Shown piece after piece: positions 1-17,700 of a DNA stretch of 64,000 nt. Origin of the DNA: Gossypium raimondii (Eukaryota; Streptophyta; Magnoliopsida; Malvales; Malvaceae); assembly GCF_025698545.1 (NCBI RefSeq), contig NC_068570.1, positions 56,935,924-56,999,923 on the forward strand, written 5' to 3'. The notes under the pieces were generated by a model. That model worked only from the letters and a program-made list of their open reading frames with translations. It was not told the origin of the DNA and did no database searches. Numbering within the stretch: position 1 is the stretch's first letter; every line of letters begins with the position of its first letter. The position numbers and the translations under genes were made by a program.

Positions 1-3353
<3,353 letters not shown>

Positions 3354-3404
3354 TTTTCTTTTTCACTTTTCAGCATACACCAGACTGTGAAGTGAAATAC
3401 TGAA

Positions 3405-3413
3405 ATTTTATAG
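3405..3413 (-). promoter_or_regulatory. Probable TATA box of the GH2 gene
   Basis: On the minus strand the sequence reads CTATAAAAT, about 50 bp upstream of the ATG at 3353. This implies a short 5' leader of about 20-30 nt. The call rests on motif and position only. Confidence 0.5.
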
Positions 3414-3419
3414 CTTTTT

Positions 3420-4019
3420 TTTAGAGATATTATCTGATAAGTTCTGGTATAATATGACAATGTTGTCCTATTAGATTGCCACTTATGACACGTTTTTTAA
3501 CTTGCTGCTTGCAGAACAAAAAGGTTGTACGGACCGACCAATATTATCCTTCTTAACTTATTTTTTTCTCAGCTGTTTAGAGGGGAAAAAAAATATGGCT
3601 TTAGCACATCTTTCCCATTAAGTTTTAGGAGTTTAATTGAAATTTTAAAAATTTTAAGGGTTTTAATGAATATTCTAAAAAATTTGAAGAGTTTAATTGA
3701 ATTTTTTGAAAAAAATTGATGAGAATTTTTAAAATTATAAGGCTTAATTAATTTTTTTAAAATTCGGGGTATAATTAAAATTTTAAAAAAAGTTGGGAGC
3801 ATATACCTCAACCACCGTCCTCTGTCTTTTAGTATTCAAATGTGACACACTTTTCTAATATGGTATTTGGATTTTTTTTTTGATTGAATATGGTACATGT
3901 ATTTGAGAAAAAATTATAAATGAACTTTTTAATGTTTAATTTCATTAAAATTGTTCAGATGAAATTTCATAATTAACTAATGATATTAACTATTAGTTCT
4001 TATTAAGTCTGAAAAGAAA
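3420..4019. other. Gene-free AT-rich spacer
   Basis: Upstream region of the GH2 gene. A T/A-rich stretch at 3600-3800 repeats variants of TTTTAAAAATTT and GAGTTTAATTGA. The ORFs in it are low-complexity Ile/Lys/Leu/Phe strings. I see no gene here. Confidence 0.6.
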
Positions 4020-4821
4020 GGGTAAATTACATTTGATCACCCAACTTTTATAAGTTTCATTTTGTGAATTGAAATAAAAATTTATAAATTGGGCACCACC
4101 ATTGACAATCATTTTCATTTTACTAACCCAACTTTAATAAGTTTTATTTTGATCACCCGTTGTTAATTTAATGTTATTATACACTCATTTTAGTCACCCA
4201 ACTTCAATAAATTTTATTTCGATCACTCATTTCATCTTTTTATATTTTATTTTATTTTCTCTAAAATAAATTAGGTTCTCACATTTGTAACTCAATTCTT
4301 TATATAAAAAACATAAGCTTTAAAAAGAGAAATTAAAGGAAATTACAAAGATAAATTGGTTTTCTTTATAATTCCTATAAAATCTCATGCTTTTTCCTTT
4401 TACTAGAAAAAAAAGTAAAATTATTCCTGAAAAGGAGAAAATAAAGAAAATTAAAAGATTTTTTTCCTGTAAAAATCTAAGTTAATTCCTATAAAACCTC
4501 AAGTTTTTCCTTTTACTAAAAATTTAATTAATTCTAAAAATATAATTAATTTTTTTAAAATGAAACAAATGATCAAAATCAAAACTTATTAAAGTTTGGT
4601 GATTAAAATGAGTATACAATAATATTAAAATAACGAGGTACGACCAAAATAAAAACTTATTAAAGTTAGGTGACTAAAATGAAAACTTATTAAAGTTAAG
4701 TAACTAAAATGAAAATTGTTGTTAACAGTAGTGTCCAATTTATTTTTATTTTTTTTTAATTTTCGACACCCAAAATGAAAATTTATGAAAGTCATCGAAC
4801 CAACAGGAGTATAGTTTATCC
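4020..4821. mobile_element. Foldback (long terminal inverted repeat) element, Mutator-like or hAT-like
   Basis: The left arm, starting GGGTAAATTACATTTGATC, is matched in inverted order by the right arm, which ends AGTATAGTTTATCC. The arms stay alignable for about 200-250 bp and share the internal phrases ACTTTAATAAGTTTT, CATTTTAGTCACC and TATTATACACTCATTTTA. The flanks are GAAAAGAAA (4011-4019) and AAAAAGAAA (4822-4830), a 9-bp target duplication with one mismatch or 8 bp perfect. No coding capacity is present, so this is a non-autonomous element. The 8-9 bp duplication points to a Mutator-like or hAT origin. Confidence 0.75.
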
Positions 4822-5733
4822 AAAAAGAAACCCCAACCATCCGACTATATTTAATCACTTCTTTGCTCTTGACCGCTCTAAATAGGAAGTTGATAACATT
4901 GTGAATGGCCATATCTGTGAAATTGGTAATATTCAGCAAAGAAATCTCTGGCATAATTTGTTAGAACCTCAGGAAACAAAGGAATGGAGTTATTTTCAAT
5001 AATGGTGACCATTGCATTGCTGAGCTGCGAGATATTTTAAGAGGAGCAAACCTGGTGGATTTGGTCTTTTGAACAGGAACTTTGATTTTACAAGCGTTCA
5101 CCCTACAATGGGTTTAAATCACAGAGATTGCCTACTTGATACTCACCCTACAACTCACATCAGGAGTTTAAATCGCAGAGATTGCTAGCGCACACATGTT
5201 GCCAATGATATATTTATCCTACAAAACTCACGTCGTGGTTTTGAACAGCAAGGATTGTCTGCTTCTGGTGTTTACACGTGATAGCAATGACTTACACTTA
5301 TGGTGTGAGTTATACCCAAAAAAAACCCTGGTAGGTAAGTGCAGCAAATTGAATGGCAGGCTCCAAATGAAGGATGGGTTCAACTCAACTAAGATGAGGC
5401 CCGCATATGTTTGTTAGGCCCCATTTTAACTATGCTCGGGACTGTGTAATTTGATTTCACTAGTTTTTAAGGCATTTGCCTCCTTTGGTAAAAAAGAAGA
5501 GAGTATGAAGCAACATAAGTAAAAACCACTTTAACCAGAATACATGTAACTGCTAATGTGTGCCATCTAAAAGAGGGCAGTTCATATTGGGATCTATGAA
5601 AGTATAATTTTTGAGGGGGATAAACACACTAACATCTGCTTTACATGTACATATCAAAAGATTCATATCAGGAATGAACAAAATACCTAACTAGACCTCT
5701 CTGAATGATATTAACACTTGGAGAGACAGATGC
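4822..5733. other. Spacer downstream of NRPE1, including its probable 3' UTR
   Basis: From about 5400 to 5733 this is probably NRPE1 3' untranslated sequence. From 5080 to 5280 a degenerate 50-60 bp unit occurs about three times (CACCCTACAA... GGTTTAAATCACAGAGATTGC, and variants near 5145-5185 and 5215-5260). I cannot assign that repeat to a known element. No supported ORF is present. Confidence 0.5.
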
Positions 5734-8700
5734 CTACTGCTTAACCTCCCCCTCATTATCGTCCTGAGCAACACTTCGGTCACTTCGGTCACGGTTCCCT
5801 TGAGAGTTATCATCTTGAGTAACACTTTGGTCGCGGTTCCCTTGAGAATTCTCTGGAGCAACACCTCGCTCACGGTTCCCTCGAGATTTTCGGAAATATT
5901 TTGCAACAAAAGCTTCAGCCAAATCAGGATATTTCCCCTTGATCATGTTCTCCAGACACTTGAGATAAGAGAAATCTTGCTTATGACCATCGGTTGTGAC
6001 AACATAGAGGCACCTGGTATCCAGGAAAAGGCTGTGCTTGTTTACCTGTTTTGCATCAAATGGTGATGCACAACAAATAATTGATTAATCCTTTCTTTTC
6101 TTCTCTGAAAGAATATATAATTAAAATCCATAAATACTATGTGCCCAAAAATATATTAATATCACTATAAAATTGCACACCATCATTCATAGGTAACTCA
6201 TTCCAAAATCATAGGTAACTCATTCCAAAATCAAATTCAGAACCGGTCTTATATAGACTGAAATTGGAACTGTTAAACTGACCAAAAAAATAAAAAGATC
6301 ACTTCATCCTATGCTGATGACTATATGCAATCATGTTTTCCCCAAGTCTTATAAAATATCTAACATACAAGAAATTTTAAGCATGTTAAGTGTGTTTTCT
6401 GACATCTATTAAGTCTCGGATTTCTTGTGCTTTTACATTCAAATTGTGCCTCTCCACCTATTACCAATCGGTTTTAGGTTCAATGCTTAACAAAACCAAT
6501 CTAAGGCAAGGGCCAGGAAGCATGGGACGAATTTACGTGACCAGACAGCATAGGATCTAGATGTCACAGAAGTGTACTGAATATCAGTAAGAGTTAACAT
6601 GCAGACATAATGCACAGTCCAAAACAACACAAGCTGTATCAAGGGAATTTGGTTCTTTAAGTGAATAAAGAACAAGAAAACATCACCCTAAGCTGAAGGC
6701 ACCTTCGTCTAATACTTCCAGAGTACTTTAAAAGGCCTGAGAATTTTATGCTATCACTAAACAAAGAACTTAAACTACAAAGAGATGAAATGTCAGAGCC
6801 GACACCTCAGAACAAGGCAAACATCTTATCATTGGTGAAATTGGAACTTGGTAGTAACATGTAAACACATGCAAAGTACGAGCCAATATGAGAGATGAAT
6901 AGTGAGTGACTCGTGTAACTAATGGAGAACTCCAACCATTAAGAGAATGTGTTTACATGGATGCCTTTGTCCACTTATTAAAAGCTCACAAATCACAGAT
7001 GCCAAGCCATGGCCTAAAATTCTTCCATGTATCACAAATGATAGGAACATCATTCAAACAAAGGCAAAGTGGGAAAAAAATTGGATAGAGAAGCCATACC
7101 ATGACATAATCAATACCAGCACCCATTTTTACAGCTTTGTCTGGATGATGAGCTAAAACATTATCAAGTACAAACGTCTGATCATCGGCAGACAGTGGAT
7201 CCCCATCGTTGTACCTTCAAATATGAATTTTCTATTAAAACTCGCATAAGATGAAAACATGAGCAGAAACTATTGATTGCAGGGTTGGGGAATGGAAAAG
7301 TAGAAAAAAAGATTAAGCAGTACAATAATTAGACTCCGAGAATAAATGTAGGCTAGGTCCTTGGAAGTGTCTGCTTTGTTACATATGTATCTAATAAAAC
7401 TTGAGCGAACCCTAATGCTTAAAAGAATCATGAAAATTTTGACATGAACTATGATAGCAAAGATTGTTCATGCAAAACCCAAATTGTTTCCCACTTGAAA
7501 GGTGATTAAAAACATATAATGCCATACAAATAGATCATCAAATGTAAGGGCATCTAATTTCCCAGAATTTCCTAACTCATGCAGATCCATGTCAATTAAC
7601 AACATAAAGAAATTACTTTCTACTTTCTGATGTAACTAAAAACATTGTCATAAAATTTCAAGAGCAAAAGTCTAAAAATTTACCCAGTCTGGTGCATTAT
7701 TTTTCTGATTGACTGCATGAGTGGCTCAACATCCAAGAGAATATCTTTCTCCTCAGAAGTAAACATGTCTAGTCTTTGTCTTGTAACAGTGTACATTGCA
7801 GCCATACTGGAATCATCATTCATCATTCGAGCTGGCTTCAAAGGACGACTCTTCTTATTAGCATCTGAAGCCCAACGACGTGAGCCCTTACTCTGTCCCC
7901 ACTGATGCTGTTTTTCACTTTGAGTGTTATCCTCACCCTGTGGCATATCCCAGCCACTAGAACTTGCAGGTTGGTTTAAGTCATTAAGGGTGCCCCAACC
8001 CTGTGAACATTCGGGTGACTTTTGCTGGTCCCATGAATTATTAATTGTAGGTGACTTTTCTTGGTCCCAAGAACTATTTGCTGGTGGCTTTTGTTGATCC
8101 CAAGAATTATTTGCCGTAGATGATTTTTGCCGATCCCAAGAACTATTTGTTGCAGGTGACTTTTGTTGGTCCCAAGCATTATTCATTGTCTGTGCCTTTT
8201 GTTGGTCCCAATTACTATTCTTACTACAGCCTTTTGTAGGTGACTCATCTGAGCCTGCAGCAGATGAGGAAACCCAACCAGACATTGACTGAACTGGCTT
8301 TTCCCAAGAAGCTTTTTCATCCCAACTAGATGTCGATTGAACTACCATTTCCTCTGTCACTTTGTTATTCCAACCAGATGCTGACTGCACCGGCTTTACT
8401 TGACTTGCTTTATTATCCCATTCATTTTCAATTCTCCCTTGGCCCGGCTGGTTATCGTTTCCAATGAAGCCAGATTCATGAACTGCAGCAGTCTTCCTTC
8501 CCCAAGAAGAAACAGTATCCCAGCTACTAGATTTGGAAGTTTTGTCCAAAGATTTTTTAGGGGAGGAATCTTTTGTCCCCCAACCAGACCATGGAGCTGC
8601 AGCACTAGCATCAAGTTCTTCAGATTCTTTGCTCATTATTCCCCAACTAGCACCAGAATCCCAACCATTGGGCTTGGAGGCTCTCTCTTCCACAGGAAGG

Positions 8701-11700
8701 ACATCTCGTGTATCAAACTTTTTCATCTCCCAACCAGACAATTCAGTTTGCTCTTTCATACAAGTTCCATCCGTTTTTGGAGAGACATCTTGTGATTTAG
8801 ATTTGCTCATCCCCCAATCAGACCACTCGCTTTGCTTCTTTGAACTGGATGCAGCTGCTGCAAAATTGTCACCATCCTCTGCATTTTTATGCCATGCAGA
8901 CAAGGCATCCCAACCAACATCCACTTTTGGAGAGACAACATCTTGTGATTTAGATTTGCTCGCCCCCCAATCAGAACACTCATTTTGCTTCTTCGAACTG
9001 GTTGCAGCAGCTGCAAATTTGTCACCATCCTCTGCATTTTTATTCCATCCAGACAAAGCATCCCAACCAACATCTTGTGAGTTAGATTTGCTCGCACCCC
9101 AACCAGACCACTCATTTTGCTTCTCCGAACTGGTCGCAGCTGCAGCAAATTTGTCAACATCCTCAGCATTTTTATTCCATCCAGATGCATCCCAACCAAC
9201 ATCTGACACCTTGTCCAAAGACACATCTTTTTCCCAATTTGCACTAGCTGACTGACCGTCTAAATTATTCTCAAATTCAGCTGCGTCCTCAAACACCGGC
9301 TTATCTAAACCAGTGCTATGGTCTGGAGACAAGCACCACTCATCCATTAAATCATCAACTTCTTCTCCCAGGCAAGCAGTATTAGAATTGCTTCCACCAG
9401 CACCACTAACCATGTGCAGAAAGTTGTAGACATCCATTCCACTCATTTGATCAGATCCAGACTGGGAAAGAAAAAAGATAATGAGAAAATGCTACACTAG
9501 AAATCAATGAAAGCCAATAAGAAGTTTGTTGCTCGAACTCAATTGCAGGTGTCAACTGCAGGTATGCATTGTCTGACATGCCAACTACATGAAATAGAAC
9601 ACATGCCAATACAGTTATAGAGGGTTCAAAATGAGGAAAAAGCTCTATGGATTCTTTAACCAAAATAAAATATTAAGACCCGTTTTTTTGGTCAAGTAAA
9701 AATATTAAGATCTTAGTAAATGAACCTAAATGGGACAGATGAAAAGGGCAAGGGCGTTGGCAGTAATAACCCAAGATGGAGGAAGAGAGAGGAACCAAGC
9801 AAACAAAGATGACATCAGATCATCAAGCTTCATATCTTGTTACTGTAACTGAGTCTAAATTGTCAGCTTATTGTGTGGCATGAAGATCTATAGCAATTAA
9901 AACCTGAAAGGGTATGGAACTGAAGAAACTAATTCTGGTTAGGGTAGCAACTTGGTCTAATTTGGTGGATTCAGATATCTCCAGCTAAAACCATCACAGG
10001 TCCCATACCCATGTTCGTGACAAGTCGTGTTGACACCAAATTCCACCAAAAATACCAAGTTCAAGCAACAATCGAGGATAAGAGTTAGGAATATCATTAA
10101 AAAGCGTAACTCCAAATATGACATACCTCCTGATTCCACAGGAGGTCAAACCGTGATCCTGTTCCAACAGCCACACGTTTACCCCAAGAACAGGATGCAA
10201 CTATGCTCGACAAGGAATCATCATAGCATTTCTCAGCAGCCCTTTCAAAACACTTTCTTGGTGTCTGTGCAACCATAAAAGAGCTAATTGATTCAAAGGA
10301 ACAATGGTTTATCCAAGAAGGGACTTCTTGTAATTTCTCAACTTAGAAAGAATAACAAAATACTTACAAACAGTGTTGCTTCGGTAAATGGCACTTGAAT
10401 ATTCAATGAGCGAGATAGTGTTTTATAACCACCAGAGTTGAAGCCGATTAAATTTCCACAACATGTCATGCTGTTAGCTAAGAGCATGAGGTGTTCCTTT
10501 AGAACACCTCTTGTCACCATTGACACAGAAGTGGAGAGACGCTGTAAATGTCACAAAAAGTGAGCATTTTCAGTGACAGAGAATGAAACAATGAAGCTTT
10601 AAGATTATTTGTTAGGATAAAAGTATATATGAGCTACTATATTCATCCATTAACAGTAAGAAAAAGTAAGTTATGTTATAGTAGATGCCACGTGTGCAAA
10701 AAATGCAAGCCAAAAATGAAAAGTATGCACGTCTAAACAACCATCAAACCCTACTCTACACTTGATGTCTGGTTGAAATATACCTGCACTGCTTGTTCAA
10801 AAGCACAAGAAATTCCGAGCAGTTGCTCAACTTGCTTTATGGCATAAGGTATAGACCTATGGGTGTCAATTATATTTAGCACTGGAAGACAACAATCGAT
10901 GACAGTCCTCCAGGCATCACCGTTCTGCTTCACAGCAGATTTCTCCAAAACAACTTCCAAAGCCAATTCACCCTTCTGAGTCTTACTTGGATTTCTTATC
11001 CAAGTTGTTGCATCAGGGTTAACCCAGATAATTTTTGCTGAACAGATACGAGGGTCACCTGTCCATTAAAGATACCAAAACAGTAAATATCAAAATGCAA
11101 ACATTGTCGGAAAGCAACCATCATAACCAGTTTCTCAGATTACAAGCTAAATATAATTGAGACAGAGAAAGTATTCAAGGCCAAGTATCATAAGGTTTGG
11201 AAAAGAAAACAACTTGAGAGTTGTACAAAGTTGAAAATTAATGATACAACTAACAATAATTGTGTGGATATCTATATGAGTTTTGTTGCCTAGCCTTTTC
11301 TGGACCTTATACACTGCTACTATATGCTTAACTCAAAGAAATTAAAATATTCAAAAAGTATGACCAGAGATTGGAAGAGACTATATCTACAGCTTGGCGA
11401 CCTTAACTTGTTAACATAATAATTACATATTAAAAATTTTTAAAAAGAAAGCTAATCACACTGTCACCCTTATCTGTTGAGCAATATGTAAGATTCGTAC
11501 ATATTGCTGAACATTTCATCAAAAGAGAAACCAAAAATCACAAAGTATAGGGCAATACCCTTGATCACTGTTTGTAGAAGAACAGGGTAGATGATGTCAG
11601 CCAGGATTTGTATAGCACTATCTAGATTATCATCATTTGTATTTCGAAAAAAGAACATCAAGCATGGCATGTCAAGCCATTTGTCCACACAGGATTGCTG

Positions 11701-14700
11701 GATGGAACAACTTTCACTGCCAAAAAGTTCAAAGAGAGGAAAATTTATGTACATAGCGACAGAACAGTGCAGTGGATCAAGAAATAATAGAGATTCTCAA
11801 TGATAAGACATGCAACCAAAGAGAAAGTCACAATAAGTAGAAATCAGATAAAATGAAATAGATAAAAGCAGACAATGCAAGCTAAACCGAACGTCAAACA
11901 GCCTCCCAAGTTCTTTTTTGGTGGCAGCCTAGTGACCTATCAGGTTCCTTCCAGAGAAAAGGTCAACATCAGCAGTGATTCTTATCATGCAAGAGTTTTA
12001 CCAGTACTTTGTCCCATTGCAACCAGATAAATGTTATAACAGAAACAGATCACACACTGTTAGGGTTCTAGCACAGTTGGTCAATAAAGGGAGAATATCA
12101 AACTCTACTACTTCTAGATTGGCCAGCTGAAAGATGAAGTATGAGGCTTCTTTTTATGTTTTTGTTAAAAGGAAGAGCACTACAGCTCAAACCTAGGACT
12201 TCTATCCATGTCTCACACCCACCATTACTGATTGAGCTAAGGCCCAATTTTTAAGAGGTTTTTAAATTAACCCGTAATTAAAAGCATAAGCAATTTTAGG
12301 AGCCCAGAACACAGAGAAAAAGCACAAGTGGTAAAATTGGAATATTTTGTAAGAACACTTTAACTAATAGCTGATTGCCAATAGTTGGTGCTTAGTCCGA
12401 TTTTGGCATGAGATAAGTAATCAGAAGAATTTGGATTGTTGATAGTTGGCACTTAGTCATATTTTGAAATGCGTACAGTAAAGCAGAAGAATTTGGTATC
12501 TATTTCACATACCAATGTTATTACTGATAAGTTATATACTGCCTAGACATCAGCTAAAGAACATAATGCTAAGAGTCGCACCAATATATATTTGTTTTTC
12601 AAATCAGTGGAACTACAATAAATTTTAGCAAACTTCTGGCAGTAACTATTAACAGACAGTAGAATAAAGAAAACACATTTAGTCCGCCATAACAAATTCC
12701 ATTGAAGAAAACTAACCTGACAAACAAATCTGTCCTCTTAAAAGTTTCAGCAGTTTTTTTCTTCTTACGAAAGGAGTTAATAGTTTCTTGGCACTTCATA
12801 TGAATCTCTTGCACACTAACACTCAACTCCTTCAATAGATCCTGTGTTTTTCACCACCTCTAAAATGAGATATATTAAAAGAAGCAACATGGATGCAATT
12901 TAAAGTCTTAAATATATCCCAAAAGAAACAATAATGTTAGGCTAAGTACAGTAACCTTATTGAGAAGGATATGCCCAACAAGGCCTGCCTCTATTTCTGA
13001 TACAATTTGCTGCTGCTGGTATCTGTAAGCAATGCGCTACAGTTAGGCCTTATACTACTGCATTATTACTCAAGCTCATCAGTAATCATATACATATCCC
13101 CTTTTCAACAAACAAAATATGGGGGGGGGAATGGAACCCCAGAAAGCAGAGTGATTATGAGATTGAACATACTCAATGATGAAATCTACTGCAATATCTT
13201 TGAGTTTGACTCTTCTCAAATGATTCTTAACAAGATATGCTGCATTTTCTTGGCAATACTTTCTCCCACAATCACAATCTTTCAAATACAGAATTACACG
13301 GCGGTCAATTGGGTCATTTTTGAAACTTACTTTGCAAAGCAATATTTCCTGAAAATAAGAAAATCACAAAGTAATGGTAAGTGATATACAAAACAGACAT
13401 GCTTCAGCATTACTACCTAATCATTTCATTCTACACAATCCATAGTGGATTACCTTCATCAGTTCCCAAGAAGAATTGCTACTAGGAGATGAATCAAGCA
13501 CTGCTTTATATGCCGGATTTGACATTGCAGTAGCAGCTAAGACACCCACAGGTTCACCAGCGGGGAATTGAGGTCTAGTTCTAGCACTTAGCCCATATTG
13601 AAATTGTATTATTGAATTGCTACTGACATTTCTAACTGTGCCATCATAACAAATAACAACATCACGAAGGATGGCCATCAAATTCTTAAACAAGGTCCCA
13701 GGTTCAGACAATCCTCTAGTGGAGCGAACCATTACTTCTCTTGTAGATATTGAATGAACAATGCCCTCATACGGATCAAGCCCACGGAAAAAGCAACTTT
13801 TAATCAGTCCAAACTCAGCAGAAGGATAATCGATTGCATCTGAAGGATATATGCTTTGAAATTGGTGAGCCACATCTTCAACCAAAGTCTTCGAGTAGAA
13901 TTTTCCTTTATCAGAAAGTTGCATTCCCAAGAATCCAATCTGCTGAACAACCTTATTGACAGCAGAATCACTCCTAGAGTCAATTAAATTACCCAAAGAG
14001 GATGTTTTTAGTATGAAATCAGCTATTGGCTCTTTGGCTACTCGAATGTGATTCTCCATTTGCAACTCAACTAATTCATTATAAGTTGACCTTAACTGAT
14101 AAAGCAAGGGAGAAATAACCTGAATATCCTTCTGAATATTTTCTATAACTTCCCTAGAGACAGAAAAATCTTCTAGACAAACAGTGAAGCCCTCTGCAAA
14201 GATATTCTCCATCAATAAAGGTTGTAAAGAATCAAAGAAGTTAAGAACCTCTTTTGGACCCTTCTCATAGAAAATAGATGCCACAACTTCATTGATGACA
14301 GACTGCATAAGGTCCTTATTGAAATCAACTTTCAATATATCACTTTTTCCAATTAAGTATCTATCACTGGAGCAATCTAGGCATGCAGGAAAAGCGGTCT
14401 GCAGAATTTGGAAGGCTGTCCAACATGGAGCAACATGATTACACTTTAAAAAAGCAGGTTCTGGCAAAGCTGAAGAGAGAAACATAGACAATTGTTGAGC
14501 ATCTGCCTTTTTAAACAAAAATGTCTTAAGCATAACTCTGAGTGACAACAATGAATCAGTGGCCAACTGCAAATTTAGGTTGCCACTATGGGAGCTAAGC
14601 AACTGCTTCTCCACTGAAAAAAGCTCATAAACCTCTGCTTTTGCTGATAAAGACTGCGGATAGAACAAGTGAATACAATCTCCATCAAAATCAGCACTTA

Positions 14701-17700
14701 ATGGCCCACAAATTAGGGGATTTATCTTCACTGTATGATCATCATGTACATATACAGAAAGTGCCTGCAATGAATGCTTATGTGTAGTCGGTGGCCTATT
14801 TATGAAAACAATATCTCCATCCATAATTCGCCGATGTACCACCTGACCAGGTCTCAAAAATGTATGCCCCTTTGACCCCTCCCTCAATGAATATGTAGAA
14901 CCACCATCTCTGTAGGTCAAACACAACTTGTTATCCACCAGATTTTGCAAATATCTCATGTTGTGCATGTTAACCCTCTCCTCGAAAGTAATTCTCTGAG
15001 CAATTTCAGATGGAATGCCAATCTCATTCACCTTTTTGTATGGATCACCAGTAATCACACTGCGTGAAGAAAACCCTGAACCCTTTCTAATAAACAGTGT
15101 TCTCATTTTCTCTAGCCATGCTTTCGTTGACGAATCACTAGCATCTTTGTTAACCCCGTATCGTGCATCTATGCTGCGGGATGCTTTAACAGTACCCCTA
15201 ACTTGAAGATATTGCTCAACTGCTGATTGCAAATCGTTAGCTTCTACTTCATGCGATTCAAAATTTGGGGTACCAGACCTTGAACTTTTGATAATTTCAA
15301 CTTGCTTCAGAACCTTTCTCAGCATTGATGTAGAAAGATCCTGACAAAAAAAAGGTCAACCACGAAAGAGATAACACTAATATGATCCAACATGAAAACC
15401 AAGATAAGCAACCTAATTTGTTCATAATACACTTACCGAGGACATGACGCTAACGCCGTCCGAAACGTCCGGAACAGATAAACAATTTGGGGGAACAGGC
15501 AAATACTGCAAAATATATCCCTCTTGTGGGAAGAACCCTTTCCCAGAAAGTTTCCGTCTTGTCTGTGAAGGAATTCTCTTCAGTATTTCCACCACCTGTT
15601 AGCGTTTTCAAATAAATAAAAATTAACCCTGAACCGTTGTTATTTCATCAAAGACACAATATCAAACAGATATTCGTATCAAGACCAAATAACAGTTCAG
15701 GAAACCTAATGCTTTCCTGAAGATAATTGTTCTAGATTTGGTAAAATTTAGACTCATCCAACAAATCAACTCTCACATCAGCTTGTATCAGGAACTAAAT
15801 TTTTTTTAAAACTGACGCATTTGGTATTATTTCAGAGACTAATTAATAACTTTAAAAATAACAAGATGATGCTTGAAACCAAGAAATATGAACAAAAAAT
15901 CAGCCAAACTCAAACGCACTACTGACTGCTTTAAAAGACTACTACTATACTGAACTTTATGATACTAATACAAGTAAATACATGTCTAGGTGCGTAATCA
16001 TGTACTGTGTCACAGCATAATAAAAATAAAATAATAAGCTAGAAATGTAAAGCTCAAAATAAAACATCAAATCATGAAAAAATTGGGAAAAAGAGAATAG
16101 CACACAATGACTCAGCATCAAATCTCAACAAACATGAACATATGAAAGCCAAGGTCAAACACCAAAAGAAGAGAGAAGTTGAAGACCAACCTCACAAGGC
16201 AGAAGAGTTCGAGTATGATGGTCGCCATAGCGAAAACCATATCTCTCTAAAAAATTCCAGTTAGTTTTTGATTGTCTAGATGGCTGCTTCAACTCCAAAT
16301 AACAAGCACCATCTGTTGTTTTAACCTCTTTGATTGAAACTTGTGGAGTATTCTATGAAAATCAAGAGAGAAAAGGGTAAGAAAACAAAGAATAACACAC
16401 CTCCAAAAAAAATTAAAGAGAACAAATACATATACAAATAAGTCCAATTTCAACTAATTTCAAGAAATAATTCTCATTTAACCCAGGATGAAGAATGAGG
16501 TATTATACTAGAAACCCCATCATGCACAATTTACACGATATCAATTGTTAGTCCATGTAAATATCTCAAAAAGTTGCCCTTAAATTAAAATCGATCATCA
16601 TATTCCCACTATTTTGCCTCTCCTTCATCCGAAGGAGTAGGCTCTGAAAACAACCCCATCCCCTCCATCATGACCATACAGTTCAATTGGGGACAGAAAA
16701 CTGTTTGTGTGGGCAATCACATGCAAAATAGTAAACATCATCAGAAATGATAAACTGCAATTAGTAAACACTCGTACTGCAAATCAAACAAGCAAAAAAT
16801 GTTAGGCACATCAAACTCACCTCACAACAGGACGATAGCAATCTTTCAGCGACACTGCCACTTTTCATCTGAAACTGTAATGTGAAACACTAATAACTAC
16901 CAAGCATGTAAATACATCAACAGATTTAGCAGCATGCTATTTAGTGAGAAGTAAAGAATTAAGAATCCAACCTTTCACAAATGATGTTACATAAAAATTA
17001 AGGGATATTATCATTTAAAACTGCAGGGCATTGAGCGCTGAATTTCAAATTCTCCAGAGGAAAAATCAAGGCATTTCTAGAAACTTTCACATGATTAAAC
17101 ATTTTCTTACAAATACATTGTTTATGCATTTAAATGCCAACTCAAGATTTGTGCAAATAAAGGATGATATAAGCTAAACAAAGTACAATAAGTTAATTGC
17201 TGATCTTAGTTCTAGACAGAGAAATTTGGTAAAATGGAGGAAGAAAAGTAACTTGAAATGGAAAGAAATAAGGGTTGGTAAATCTATCTAGGAGCAGTGA
17301 GGAAATAGAAACCTTTCATCACTTTAACCACTGGCAAGATTTTAATCCTGTTTTAGCTCTCAACAAGTGAGCCATTCGTCGGATTACTTTATTTTACTTT
17401 GAAGAGAGGAATAGTTATATTTAAGACTTTAAACTTTTTCCTGCAGTCAAAAAGGTAACAATATTTATGATATTCTTATGAGTCAAACCATTATTTATGG
17501 TGATATCTCTTTTTGATGAGCTTCCAGGCTTATAATTTGCTAAACATTTTTAGATATAAGAGGTAATATCCTGCAAGGTTTATACCTCAGTATCCCAAGA
17601 TTTATTCTGTCCCTAATGAAGCATGGAAGACAGATATACATTTCAACCTAAAAAGCTAAGCATCCTTTGACAAGACCTTTCATTGATCTTCTTTAACTAA

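Noticed and set aside
3569..3811. 80-codon minus-strand ORF and plus-strand partner
   Set aside because: Low-complexity Ile/Lys/Phe/Leu translation of an AT-rich repeat tract.
5691..6066. ORFs in other frames over the last NRPE1 exon
   Set aside because: The NRPE1 frame is fixed by phase from the upstream exons and by homology; the others are shadows.
8400..8795. 131-codon plus-strand ORF
   Set aside because: Antisense shadow of the same NRPE1 exon.
8533..9255. 240-codon open frame on the plus strand opposite NRPE1
   Set aside because: It is the antisense of the WG/GW repeat exon. The tandem repeats keep the opposite frame open; no homology or splice context supports a gene.
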